Assembly: GCA_964562375.1 (NCBI GenBank)
Contig: CAZLSW010000127.1
Span: forward strand, 1-5,729
Reading direction: 5' to 3'
Origin: JAJPXC01 sp964562375
Lineage (GTDB): Bacteria > Bacteroidota > Bacteroidia > Bacteroidales > Muribaculaceae
DNA length: 5,729 nt
Both the position numbers and the translations under genes were made by a program. Under the pieces are notes generated by a model. That model saw only the letters and a program-made list of their open reading frames with translations. It ran no database searches and was not told where the DNA came from. Every line of letters starts with the position of its first letter. Position 1 is the stretch's first letter. Below are positions 1 to 5,729 of this stretch, in pieces.

Positions 1-1
1 G

Positions 2-121
2 GCTAGGGATTTTTTTAGTTACGCACAAGACGTCATATTTCGGATGGTTACTTTCTTTGGAGGGAGGCTTCGGCGCTCTTATGTGGTCGTCTGCGTGATT
101 TTTTTCAGGTCACGGGTATAA
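2..121 (+). other. Possible 3' end of a + strand gene entering from the left
   Basis: One + strand frame is open from the left edge to a TAA at 119-121 (39 codons, ending ...VIFFRSRV), and the terminator hairpin begins only two bases later, which is where a gene end would be expected. A second + frame is also open from the edge, to a TGA at 96-98 (ending ...GFGALMWSSA), so the frame is uncertain. The third + frame stops at 4-6, and all three minus frames contain stops. I recognise neither tail. The stretch could equally be the untranslated end of an upstream transcript. The main support is positional: a + oriented terminator needs a + transcript arriving from the left. Confidence 0.22.
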
Positions 122-123
122 GG

Positions 124-160
124 AAGCCCCGCCGAGGGATAGGTTCGACGGGGCTTTTCT
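124..160 (+). terminator. Rho-independent terminator, + strand
   Basis: AAGCCCCG (124-131) pairs perfectly with CGGGGCTT (149-156). After one C-A mismatch the stem continues with CGA/TCG (133-135 with 145-147), closing a loop of about nine bases. TTTT (155-158) and then CT follow on the + strand, giving a normal intrinsic terminator. On the minus strand the same hairpin is followed by CCTTATAC, with no T tract. It therefore serves a + strand transcript from the left and is at best a weak stop for the large minus-strand gene. Confidence 0.75.
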
Positions 161-169
161 CGGGGATGA

Positions 170-335
170 GATTGGCGATATACTTTTACTTATATCATCA
201 AATACTTGGTGATGGCCTCGGTGCTGCGACTGCCTCGCGGTAGCCCGCGTTCCGACCCTCTGGCGTCACCCCGATTCAAGAATCGGTCCCGAGCGTGTGC
301 CAGCGGGTGAGGGTCATCTAAGTCGATCGCCAATC
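170..335. other. Nested inverted repeats: candidate structured RNA or small inserted element
   Basis: No gene is seen between the terminator and the large gene's stop, but the interval is strongly structured. GATTGGCGAT (170-179) pairs perfectly with ATCGCCAATC (326-335). Inside lie CATCA/TGATG (196-200 with 210-214), CGCGG-TAGC-CCGCG (236-249) and a long compound hairpin. The long hairpin is built from GACCCTC/GAGGGTC (254-260 with 309-315), TGGC/GCCA (261-264 with 299-302), CAC/GTG (267-269 with 295-297) and CCGATTC/GAATCGG (271-277 with 280-286). Together these make a closed four-way-junction fold. I do not recognise a known RNA family; there is no SRP, tmRNA or tRNA signature. The strand cannot be decided. 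If it is transcribed with the large gene, it is that gene's 3' untranslated region. A short non-autonomous element bounded by the 10-base inverted repeat is the main alternative. Confidence 0.4.
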
Positions 336-363
336 GGGATAGGCTTTCGGTAAGTTTTAACCC

Positions 364-3300
364 TTAATAAAGGATCTTCGCGGTGTCGTTGCCTTGGACG
401 CGGATGTAGAGCTGGCCCTTGACGGGACGGTCGACACGCACTCCCTGGAGGTTGTAGTAAACCGCGTCGGCGCTCTGAGCGTCGTAGCCTACGTTAGCGA
501 TACCGGTGGAGCCGGAGCTGCTCTGGTCGGAGAAGCCAGCCGAGGTGGCGTTGATACCCACGGGAACCACGGTGTAGGTGGCGTCGGCCTTGGGAGCGTT
601 GGCGGCAGCCTTCATGTGGCTGATGTCGGTGGGAGCCGAGTAGGTGAAGGTGATACCCTCGCTGCTCTTCAGGATGGGCACGTAGAACATCCACACGCCT
701 GCGCCAGCCGAGATACCGGTCGAGGTGACAAGCTCGGTGGAAGGCTCGCACAGAGGCACGATCTGCAGAGGCACGGTCGAGCCTTGGGTCAGCTTATAAG
801 CCCAGTTGTTGTCCTCGGTCCAGGTACCGTTGTACTGGCTGTAGCCGCTCAGGTAGAGACCCGAGTACTGGCTGGCGGGATACATGCCCTCCCATACTAC
901 GCAGCCACCGTTGGAGCCGCGGCCTTCGTCGGCGTAGCCGGGGAACGCGTCCTCTACCTTGTGACCGATGTACATGTTGAGGTCGGAGTTGTTAACGCCG
1001 TTGATCACGTTGGTCGTCGGGATGGTGTAAGGCACTACGCCGTGACGCAGGTAGAAGGGATCGCCCTCGTAAGGCTTGATCAAGTTCTCGGTGTACTTGG
1101 CGCTGGCGGGGTTGGCACGGAACTGGAGGCCCGAAGCCGCGGTGGGAGCGGTGAGCTCAGCGCCTGACTGTACGCCCGTGGTGTTGGTAAGCAGCGACGA
1201 GTCGTAGCCACCGATAAGGTCGGTACATACCATCTGCACGTCGAAGGTGTAGCCCTTAGGCATATCGTAGTACTTGCTGGCGGTAGCCGTGCCGTTGGCG
1301 TCGTTGATGGTCTTGGCGTCGCCCGACTCAGCGGGGATCATGGCCACGGTGCCGGCGGTTGCCACGGTGAGGGCGCCAGATGCGCGCTCGTCGGAGGTCA
1401 ACTCGCGGGCGGCGTTGAATGTGCCAAGAGCAGCGTCGACGTTGGAGTTGCGCAGGGTGACGATGTACTTCACGTTGAAGCCGTCGTTGAACACTTTGTC
1501 GGAGAGGTACTCGTTCTCCAGCTCGACCACAGCCTTCATCTCGTTGGCCTTGGAGTAGCGGATGGGAGCCTCAGCCTCGGTGCCGGCCACGTTCATCGAG
1601 CCGATAGGCATCAGGGTAGCGTCAACGTCGGTGGTGACGGTGATGGTGTTGTTAGCGGCGATCTGGAGATCGGCGGGAGTGATCGACGGGGTGGGCAGGG
1701 TTACGTTGGTGGAGGCCGATGTGCCTTGGAACATCATCTGGTCCCAACCCGTTTCGTCGCCGTTGTTGCATACGAGGTAAGCCGAGAATCCGTAGCCCTC
1801 AGCCGAGCGACCGGTTTCGGTCACGCCCACGTTAGCGGGAACGTGGGGCAGCTCGATGGTGATGCCCGACTGGTTGGAGGTCTTCGACTGGGCCTTTGCG
1901 GCGGCGTCCGATACGAAGTCGACAGCCTTGTAGTAGGTGCCCTTGGTGATCTTCAGCGTGGTCTTGGCGCTTGCCGATGCGTAAGCGTGGGTGTCGATGG
2001 TCGACTCAGCGAGCGTCCAGCCGTTAGCCTTGGCGGCGGCGGTGGCGGCGTCGTTGTCAGCCGTGATGATATACTGAGCGGCGCAGTCGGCCACGGTCTT
2101 GGTCGCGCCGCCTGAGGTGAAGGTGGTCTCAAGCTTGGAGCTTACAGTCTTGATCTCAAGGGCGATACCCAGGCGGAGCTTGCCATCGGCGTCCTCAAGC
2201 TGGTCGGCGGTGAGGGAGATGGGCGCGCCCACCTTCACGATAATCACGCGGTTGGACTCAGCCGTCTTGGTAACCACGATAGGAGAGGAATCGCCCTCGC
2301 CAGTGGTGTACTCGTAAACCAGGGTGATGATATACTTGTACACGCCCGACTCTACCTCATTGGCGTCGTCGATATTGGCGGTAAATGATGCGCGGGTGGT
2401 AGCGGCCTGATTTACATAGGAAGTCTGGGGGATGGCGTCGCCGTCAGCTACCCATGCCGAGCCGTTCCATTTGTAGCGCTGAACCGAGGCCGACTTGATA
2501 GTGGCCTTGTCGGCGTTGGTTTGCTCAATCATCCACTTGTACTGCAGTTTGGAGGGGTCGCCGCTCTTGCGCTGGCACTGGATTTGCGGGCCAAGGTTCT
2601 CGGTGATGAACTGTACAACCGACTTGTTGAAGCCCTCGGTGGGGTTGTACCACAAAAGCACGCGCTTGAAGTAGAGGCGCTCGGTGGCTTCGGTGCTCGA
2701 GTTCTTGTTAACCTTGAAGTCGGCCGCGTTCACGTCGCGCTTGGTGCCGAACACGGGCACAGTGTTGCCGCTCATCGTGGGATCCTCGCCCCATACGGGC
2801 TTCTCGGTCTTCTCGATGTTGTGGCCTCCGTTCTCTACGCCCCAGCGAGCCTGTGCGTTGCCGTTGCCGGCGTTCTCATATTTCTTGGGGGTACCGCTCC
2901 AGCCCGTCCAGATCTTGAACGCGCCGTCGAGCCATACGTCCTTCACTACGAAGCACTTCCAATCGCTGGCGGTATAACTGTCGTCCGAGCCGCCGTAGAG
3001 GGTGAAGTCCTCGTTGTAGTTGAAACCGGTGGATTTAATGGTCACGCCGTCACCGATTTTGTTGTTGGAGCCGTCGCTGCCCATTTCCGAGGAGTAGGGG
3101 TGAGCCTTGTAGAGGTTCAAGTAAGCGTCGCTGGTGACGTCCTCGAGCTGCGAGTACTCAACGAAGGTCAAGTTCTCCGACGAGTAGTAGAAGTTCTTGT
3201 CGGCGTCGTAGAAGTATACGGGGTGCTTGGTGAGCCACTCCTGGTCGTAGGCGGTGGTGTACAGAGGCTGCTTGGCGCCGTCGATGTATGGTGCGCCGTT

Positions 3301-5109
3301 GGCGTCCCACTGGAACCAAGCGTCGCCCCAGCCCTGACCACTCACGTGGTTCCACCAGCCTTTACCCTTCAAGGCGTAAGTGTCGTCATTCTCAAAGAGG
3401 ATGTCCGAGCCTACGAAAGTAAAGGTCAAGTGGGGAGCCACCTGCGAGGGATCAGCCTCAACATCGGCAGTGATTTTGGTCACATTGCCGCTGCCGTCAA
3501 CGGTAACAGTCAAAGAGTTGAGGTAGGAAGCGCAAGCCGTCTGGTGGGCCCAGTCATCAAACTTGTTGATGTAGGTCGATTGAGCCTCTACGTATACGTT
3601 CCAAGCCCAGTAGCAAGCGTCATCAATCGAGTGTACGCATGAGCCGTTATCAGTCTGGGCCGAAGCCGACTTGGAAGACCATGACGACAAGCTTGTGGTG
3701 GAGTTGTTAAGCCACTTGCCACCATCGTAATAATAGGTATACTTGTGGTTCTTGTAGTCGTCGAAATTGTCGACCTTGGCGATACCGAACAGGCCGGGGT
3801 ACATCAAGCGGCCAGCCAAGCGGTAGGAGCCGTCCGATTGCTTGGTCAACTCCCATTCCGGGAGCAAGCGCCAACCAGCCGTGCGGGTACCCACGTAGAA
3901 GTAGTGAGCCACAGGGTTGCCGTCAGCGTCCACGAAGTCGGCCTTCTTCAGCGGCATATTGGTGTCATCCACCACCATCGACGAGCTCGAAATCGTCATC
4001 GTCATATTCTTCAGGTCGACCGTGATGGAAACGTTGGTCAAGCCACCCGAAGTGGTGTTGTTTTGCTTATTGGTATCGTCAACGATAGTGTAGGTGTTGC
4101 CCACGTATACAGTGCCACCAGCCGAACCGTTAATGTATACGGTGTAGTTGTCCCAATCGCTTTCGGCGTTGCTGTAAGCGAGCTTAAATTCAGCATTCTC
4201 ATCGATGGTGATATTGTTGATCACATATACGCCATCGCCCTGGTTAGAGAACTGATAGTTGTCCTCAGCGGCCCAGTTGCTGCTCCACGACCCGCGCAAC
4301 CACATGCAATCAGGATAAGTGGAAGAACCACCACCGGAAGCCGTGGCGGTAACCTTGGAATTGAGCATATCGATAGTTACCGTAACGGTTTGGCCAGCGG
4401 TTGCGTCTACATAGAAGGCATGGCTATAGTCAAAACCGAGCCAAGCTCCAGAAGAGGCGTCTTGGTTGCTCGATGAATATGTACCAAAAGATTTGTTACC
4501 GATTTGCGGCCAGAAGTAGAACTTGCCATTGGTCAGGTCGCCCGATTCTACGGTTCTTGTGCCTACCCAAACACCATTAGAGTTGGAAGTCTGAGTAAAT
4601 GACTTGGTACCTTGGCTGTTGCCATGATCGTCTACGCCAATCACTGAGAAAGAGGGAGTATCCTGATCGCTCCAAAGAAGGCCGTCTCCATTATCATTAT
4701 CCCACCAATCTTTCTGTTTACGAACGTAGTAATTGGTGATGCCTCCTGATGCAGTCTTTTGCATATTCCATTTATAGCTATCAGAAAGACTGTTCTCGTA
4801 GTTATCAGAGTTTTCGTAACGATAAAGGGTAAATCCGTTGTTGCTGTCAACACACATCCTAGCCCAATAGATACCATCGGCTATTTTTCCTTTATAGCCA
4901 GTAGTGTTGGCTAAATTTTTCTGCCAATCATCGTTAGATCCCCAGAATTTAATGGCGAATCGGGCACTGTTTCCCTGCCAACCATCGTTTGCATCGATGT
5001 TGATAAAGAAGACCCTACCCGACGTGGTACTAATTCCTGCACTGGCCGATATAGACACGCAGAAGAGCGCGACTATCGCCGCCATGAGAAAGTAAAGTTT
5101 TCGTCTCAT
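364..5109 (-). CDS. Giant secreted multi-module surface protein of Bacteroidales, function unknown
   Basis: 1581 codons from ATG (5109-5107) to TAA (366-364). A TTG three codons further out is in frame, but the ATG starts directly on a good signal peptide: MRRK, a hydrophobic core, then ASA before G25. There is no lipobox, so signal peptidase I export is expected. Residues 25-257 form an aromatic-rich module ending TVTIDMLNSKVTATA. Residues 265-375 form a second module (MWLRGSW, DGVYV, EFKLAY, then ITVDLKNMTMTIS) that resembles the small beta-sandwich carbohydrate-binding modules of SusE/SusF-type proteins; this is inference. Residues 385-830 are rich in W and Y (for example GWWNHVSGQGWGDAWFQW and FKIWTGWSG) and unassigned. 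Residues 840-958 look Ig-like (YKWMIEQ ... GVYKYIITLVYEY). Two diverged repeats follow, each with a GYxFxxxxVC motif (near 1105 and 1286). The tail at 1551-1581 (YYNLQGVRV ... LYIRVQGN ... KILY) is a recurrent C-terminal element of Prevotellaceae and Muribaculaceae surface proteins and may direct sorting or anchoring. No catalytic motif was seen. A poly-G promoter lies upstream. Confidence 0.93.
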   Translation of the reverse strand: MRRKLYFLMAAIVALFCVSISASAGISTTSGRVFFINIDANDGWQGNSARFAIKFWGSNDDWQKNLANTTGYKGKIADGIYWARMCVDSNNGFTLYRYENSDNYENSLSDSYKWNMQKTASGGITNYYVRKQKDWWDNDNGDGLLWSDQDTPSFSVIGVDDHGNSQGTKSFTQTSNSNGVWVGTRTVESGDLTNGKFYFWPQIGNKSFGTYSSSNQDASSGAWLGFDYSHAFYVDATAGQTVTVTIDMLNSKVTATASGGGSSTYPDCMWLRGSWSSNWAAEDNYQFSNQGDGVYVINNITIDENAEFKLAYSNAESDWDNYTVYINGSAGGTVYVGNTYTIVDDTNKQNNTTSGGLTNVSITVDLKNMTMTISSSSMVVDDTNMPLKKADFVDADGNPVAHYFYVGTRTAGWRLLPEWELTKQSDGSYRLAGRLMYPGLFGIAKVDNFDDYKNHKYTYYYDGGKWLNNSTTSLSSWSSKSASAQTDNGSCVHSIDDACYWAWNVYVEAQSTYINKFDDWAHQTACASYLNSLTVTVDGSGNVTKITADVEADPSQVAPHLTFTFVGSDILFENDDTYALKGKGWWNHVSGQGWGDAWFQWDANGAPYIDGAKQPLYTTAYDQEWLTKHPVYFYDADKNFYYSSENLTFVEYSQLEDVTSDAYLNLYKAHPYSSEMGSDGSNNKIGDGVTIKSTGFNYNEDFTLYGGSDDSYTASDWKCFVVKDVWLDGAFKIWTGWSGTPKKYENAGNGNAQARWGVENGGHNIEKTEKPVWGEDPTMSGNTVPVFGTKRDVNAADFKVNKNSSTEATERLYFKRVLLWYNPTEGFNKSVVQFITENLGPQIQCQRKSGDPSKLQYKWMIEQTNADKATIKSASVQRYKWNGSAWVADGDAIPQTSYVNQAATTRASFTANIDDANEVESGVYKYIITLVYEYTTGEGDSSPIVVTKTAESNRVIIVKVGAPISLTADQLEDADGKLRLGIALEIKTVSSKLETTFTSGGATKTVADCAAQYIITADNDAATAAAKANGWTLAESTIDTHAYASASAKTTLKITKGTYYKAVDFVSDAAAKAQSKTSNQSGITIELPHVPANVGVTETGRSAEGYGFSAYLVCNNGDETGWDQMMFQGTSASTNVTLPTPSITPADLQIAANNTITVTTDVDATLMPIGSMNVAGTEAEAPIRYSKANEMKAVVELENEYLSDKVFNDGFNVKYIVTLRNSNVDAALGTFNAARELTSDERASGALTVATAGTVAMIPAESGDAKTINDANGTATASKYYDMPKGYTFDVQMVCTDLIGGYDSSLLTNTTGVQSGAELTAPTAASGLQFRANPASAKYTENLIKPYEGDPFYLRHGVVPYTIPTTNVINGVNNSDLNMYIGHKVEDAFPGYADEGRGSNGGCVVWEGMYPASQYSGLYLSGYSQYNGTWTEDNNWAYKLTQGSTVPLQIVPLCEPSTELVTSTGISAGAGVWMFYVPILKSSEGITFTYSAPTDISHMKAAANAPKADATYTVVPVGINATSAGFSDQSSSGSTGIANVGYDAQSADAVYYNLQGVRVDRPVKGQLYIRVQGNDTAKILY

Positions 5110-5255
5110 AAGATTCAAAGTAAAAATAAGTAAGTAATGATATAGATTTTGTTGATGAATTTCCTATCTCTCTCTTTCTTCACGATTTAAGGAACCTCGT
5201 CTTCGACATTTGCTGGCTTCCACCATGGCTTTTCCGAGTGTCCGCGTCAACCCTA

Positions 5256-5319
5256 GGAGGCCTATGGGGCCATCTCATGGGGGCCCTGGGAGGCCTATGG
5301 GGGCCATCTCATGGGGGCC
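5256..5319. repeat. Two-copy tandem GC-rich repeat in the leader
   Basis: Copy 1 (5256-5285, 30 bases) and copy 2 (5289-5319, 31 bases) both read GGAGGCCTATGGGG, one extra G in copy 2, then CCATCTCATGGGGGCC. The only difference is four versus five G in the first G run. The period is 33 bases. Within each copy a shorter motif, ATGGGGGCC, occurs twice, and the second copy's 3' half runs on into CATCATG. This gives four evenly placed G runs (5266-5269, 5279-5283, 5299-5303, 5313-5317) on the template strand of the large gene. Confidence 0.8.
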
Positions 5320-5342
5320 ATCATGCGTCAGCCCAGCCGGGA

Positions 5343-5366
5343 GGCGCCGCTGCGCTCAGCGGCGTC
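5343..5366. repeat. Strong GC-rich hairpin in the leader
   Basis: CGCCGCTG (5345-5352) pairs perfectly with CAGCGGCG (5357-5364) over a four-base loop; G-T (5344-5365) and G-C (5343-5366) can extend the stem. No T tract follows on either strand, so it is not an intrinsic terminator. Just beyond it GCCCC (5374-5378) can pair with GGGGC (5392-5396). In the mRNA these would be among the first folded elements after the start point. Confidence 0.6.
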
Positions 5367-5452
5367 AGCCTAAGCCCCGCCGCGGGGGTTTGGGGCCGCT
5401 ATAAGAGCCTGATGTACGTCGATTTTGCTTCTTATTCCTATCTATCCGCTCG

Positions 5453-5484
5453 CAAATTTACCTCTAAAATTACCCCCCCCCAAA
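5453..5484 (-). promoter_or_regulatory. Bacteroidetes-type promoter for the large surface-protein gene
   Basis: Read on the minus strand: TTTG (5484-5481), exactly 20 bases, then TAAATTTG (5460-5453). The known Bacteroidetes housekeeping-sigma consensus is TTTG at -33 and TAnnTTTG at -7, about 19-21 bases apart, so both elements and the spacing match. The DNA just upstream (about 5485-5515 on the + strand) is AT-rich, as in an UP-like region. The only long gene downstream in this orientation is the one starting at 5109. Transcription would begin near 5449-5446. Confidence 0.72.
5473..5481. repeat. Homopolymer of nine C (+) / G (-) between promoter elements
   Basis: Nine C on the + strand (nine G on the minus strand). 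The first minus-strand G is the last base of the TTTG -33 element and the other eight lie in the 20-base spacer. Any slippage changes the spacer by whole bases without touching either promoter element. Confidence 0.9.
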
Positions 5485-5530
5485 TTTTTAACATACTATA
5501 ACATTTTTAACTCACCTTAACCATGTTTAG

Positions 5531-5566
5531 GTAATTAGTGAGTAGTGAAGAGTTAGTAGTTAGTAT
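5531..5566. repeat. Low-complexity TAGT/GTAGT-rich patch
   Basis: Degenerate short repeats such as TTAGTGAGTAGTGAAG and TTAGTAGTTAGTA on the + strand (ACTAACTACTAACT on the minus strand). No ORF, promoter match or hairpin is seen in it. It lies upstream of the promoter and separates it from the GC-rich repeat cluster to the right. Confidence 0.55.
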
Positions 5567-5604
5567 TGCTTGCGGAGAATTTTGCACGAGATGTCCCAAC
5601 GGGC

Positions 5605-5670
5605 CTGGCGGAGCCTGGCCGGGAGAGTAGCCCCCACCGCAGCGCTGGCGGAGCCTGCGCAAGGTGGGGG
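5605..5670. repeat. Direct repeat CTGGCGGAGCCTG plus long-armed hairpin
   Basis: CTGGCGGAGCCTG occurs exactly at 5605-5617 and 5645-5657. The second copy lies in the loop of a hairpin whose arms are CCCCCACC (5631-5638) and GGTGGGGG (5663-5670), with inner CGCAG/CTGCG pairing (5638-5642 with 5655-5659, sharing one base with the outer arm). No T tract follows on either side, so it is not a terminator. Positions 5671-5729 show no gene; they end in a GCGAGCGTAGCGAG motif, also repeat-like. The cluster has the look of dispersed intergenic repeats. Confidence 0.6.
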
Positions 5671-5729
5671 TAATGGTCAGCCGAGAATCCTCCGGGGTAT
5701 TTGAGCTTTCGCGAGCGTAGCGAGGGAGC

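Larger units (their letters stand above)
5244..5370. repeat. Three dispersed copies of GCGTCARCC
   Basis: GCGTCAACC at 5244-5252, GCGTCAGCC at 5325-5333 and GCGTCAGCC at 5362-5370, all in the same orientation. The first two are each followed within ten bases by a GGAGGC or GAGGCG block, so the motif looks like the recurring edge of a larger repeat unit that also includes the tandem copies between them. Confidence 0.5.
5110..5447 (-). promoter_or_regulatory. Long predicted 5' leader of the large surface-protein gene
   Basis: If transcription starts about 5-8 bases past the -7 element at 5460-5453, the leader is about 338 bases. Its first part (about 5325-5400) is very GC-rich and strongly folded; its middle holds a tandem repeat (5256-5319); the last 80 bases before the ATG are AT-rich with no purine-rich Shine-Dalgarno sequence, normal for Bacteroidetes. 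The minus strand has only tiny ORFs here. The longest noticed is 32 codons (5278-5180) starting inside a repeat copy, with no sign of being a real protein. Both + strand frames open across 5210-5501 translate the repeats as G/W/H-rich low-complexity text and are not credible genes. Confidence 0.45.

Noticed and set aside
190..330. tRNA, SRP RNA or tmRNA in the structured interval
   Set aside because: There is no GTTCRA T-arm in the correct geometry, no GGAAGCAGCC-like SRP motif and no tmRNA tag or tRNA-like ends.
170..335. Invertible promoter (site-specific inversion) bounded by the 10-base inverted repeats
   Set aside because: The segment lies between converging gene ends, contains no TTTG / TAnnTTTG promoter that I could find, and no recombinase gene is in the window.
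394..1167. Long + strand open frame (257 codons) opposite the large gene, and similar ones at 2521-3642 and 3745-4476
   Set aside because: They are antisense to a high-GC coding sequence, where stops are rare in the complementary frames. The translations are V/G/A/R-rich with no recognisable motifs, and the minus-strand protein is clearly real.
5110..5135. Promoter close to the ATG (TATTTTTA or TACTTTG on the minus strand)
   Set aside because: These are imperfect matches to TAnnTTTG, have no TTTG at the right distance, and would leave almost no leader. The match at 5484-5453 is far better.
5180..5278. Minus-strand leader ORF of 32 codons starting MRWPHRPP in one repeat copy; the other copy gives MRWPP then stop because of one extra C
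   Set aside because: The difference is a neat one-base frame effect, but neither peptide looks like a natural protein or a leader peptide, and no initiation signal is visible.
5210..5501. Two overlapping + strand open frames over the leader repeats
   Set aside because: They translate the tandem DNA repeats as G/W/H/P-rich low-complexity sequence, have no promoter, and run through the predicted minus-strand promoter.
5631..5670. Hairpin with CCCCCACC/GGTGGGGG arms as a terminator
   Set aside because: No T tract follows on either strand and the loop is long.

Overview
The window looks like chromosomal DNA from a Bacteroidales bacterium, plausibly Muribaculaceae or a Prevotella-like relative. 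Three things point there. The single large gene encodes a giant secreted protein ending in the YNLQGVRV...LYIRVQG tail common on surface proteins of these families. No Shine-Dalgarno sequence precedes its start. The best promoter in the window matches the Bacteroidetes form, TTTG / TAnnTTTG, rather than the E. coli form. The family-level assignment is inference.

Layout. Positions 1-121 may hold the last codons of a gene that enters from the left on the + strand; a rho-independent terminator at 124-158 follows. Positions 170-335 hold no gene but contain a set of nested inverted repeats that could fold as a closed multi-branch RNA, or could mark a small inserted element. Positions 364-5109, minus strand, carry one gene of 1581 codons for an exported, multi-module, aromatic-rich surface protein of unknown function. 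Positions 5110-5729 have no convincing gene. They hold, in minus-strand reading order, a cluster of GC-rich direct repeats and hairpins (5595-5670), a low-complexity TAGT-rich patch (5531-5566), a canonical Bacteroidetes promoter (5484-5453) and a roughly 338-base leader containing a tandem repeat and a strong hairpin.

How it works together. The promoter's spacer contains most of a run of nine G (minus strand), which begins with the last base of the -33 element. Loss or gain of a G during replication would change the -33 to -7 spacing directly. The simplest reading is a phase-variable promoter driving a giant surface protein, a layout used elsewhere to switch surface antigens. This is inferred from sequence and untested. 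The coding sequence also changes composition: the N-terminal 200 or so codons are clearly AT-richer than the C-terminal half, which suggests modular assembly.
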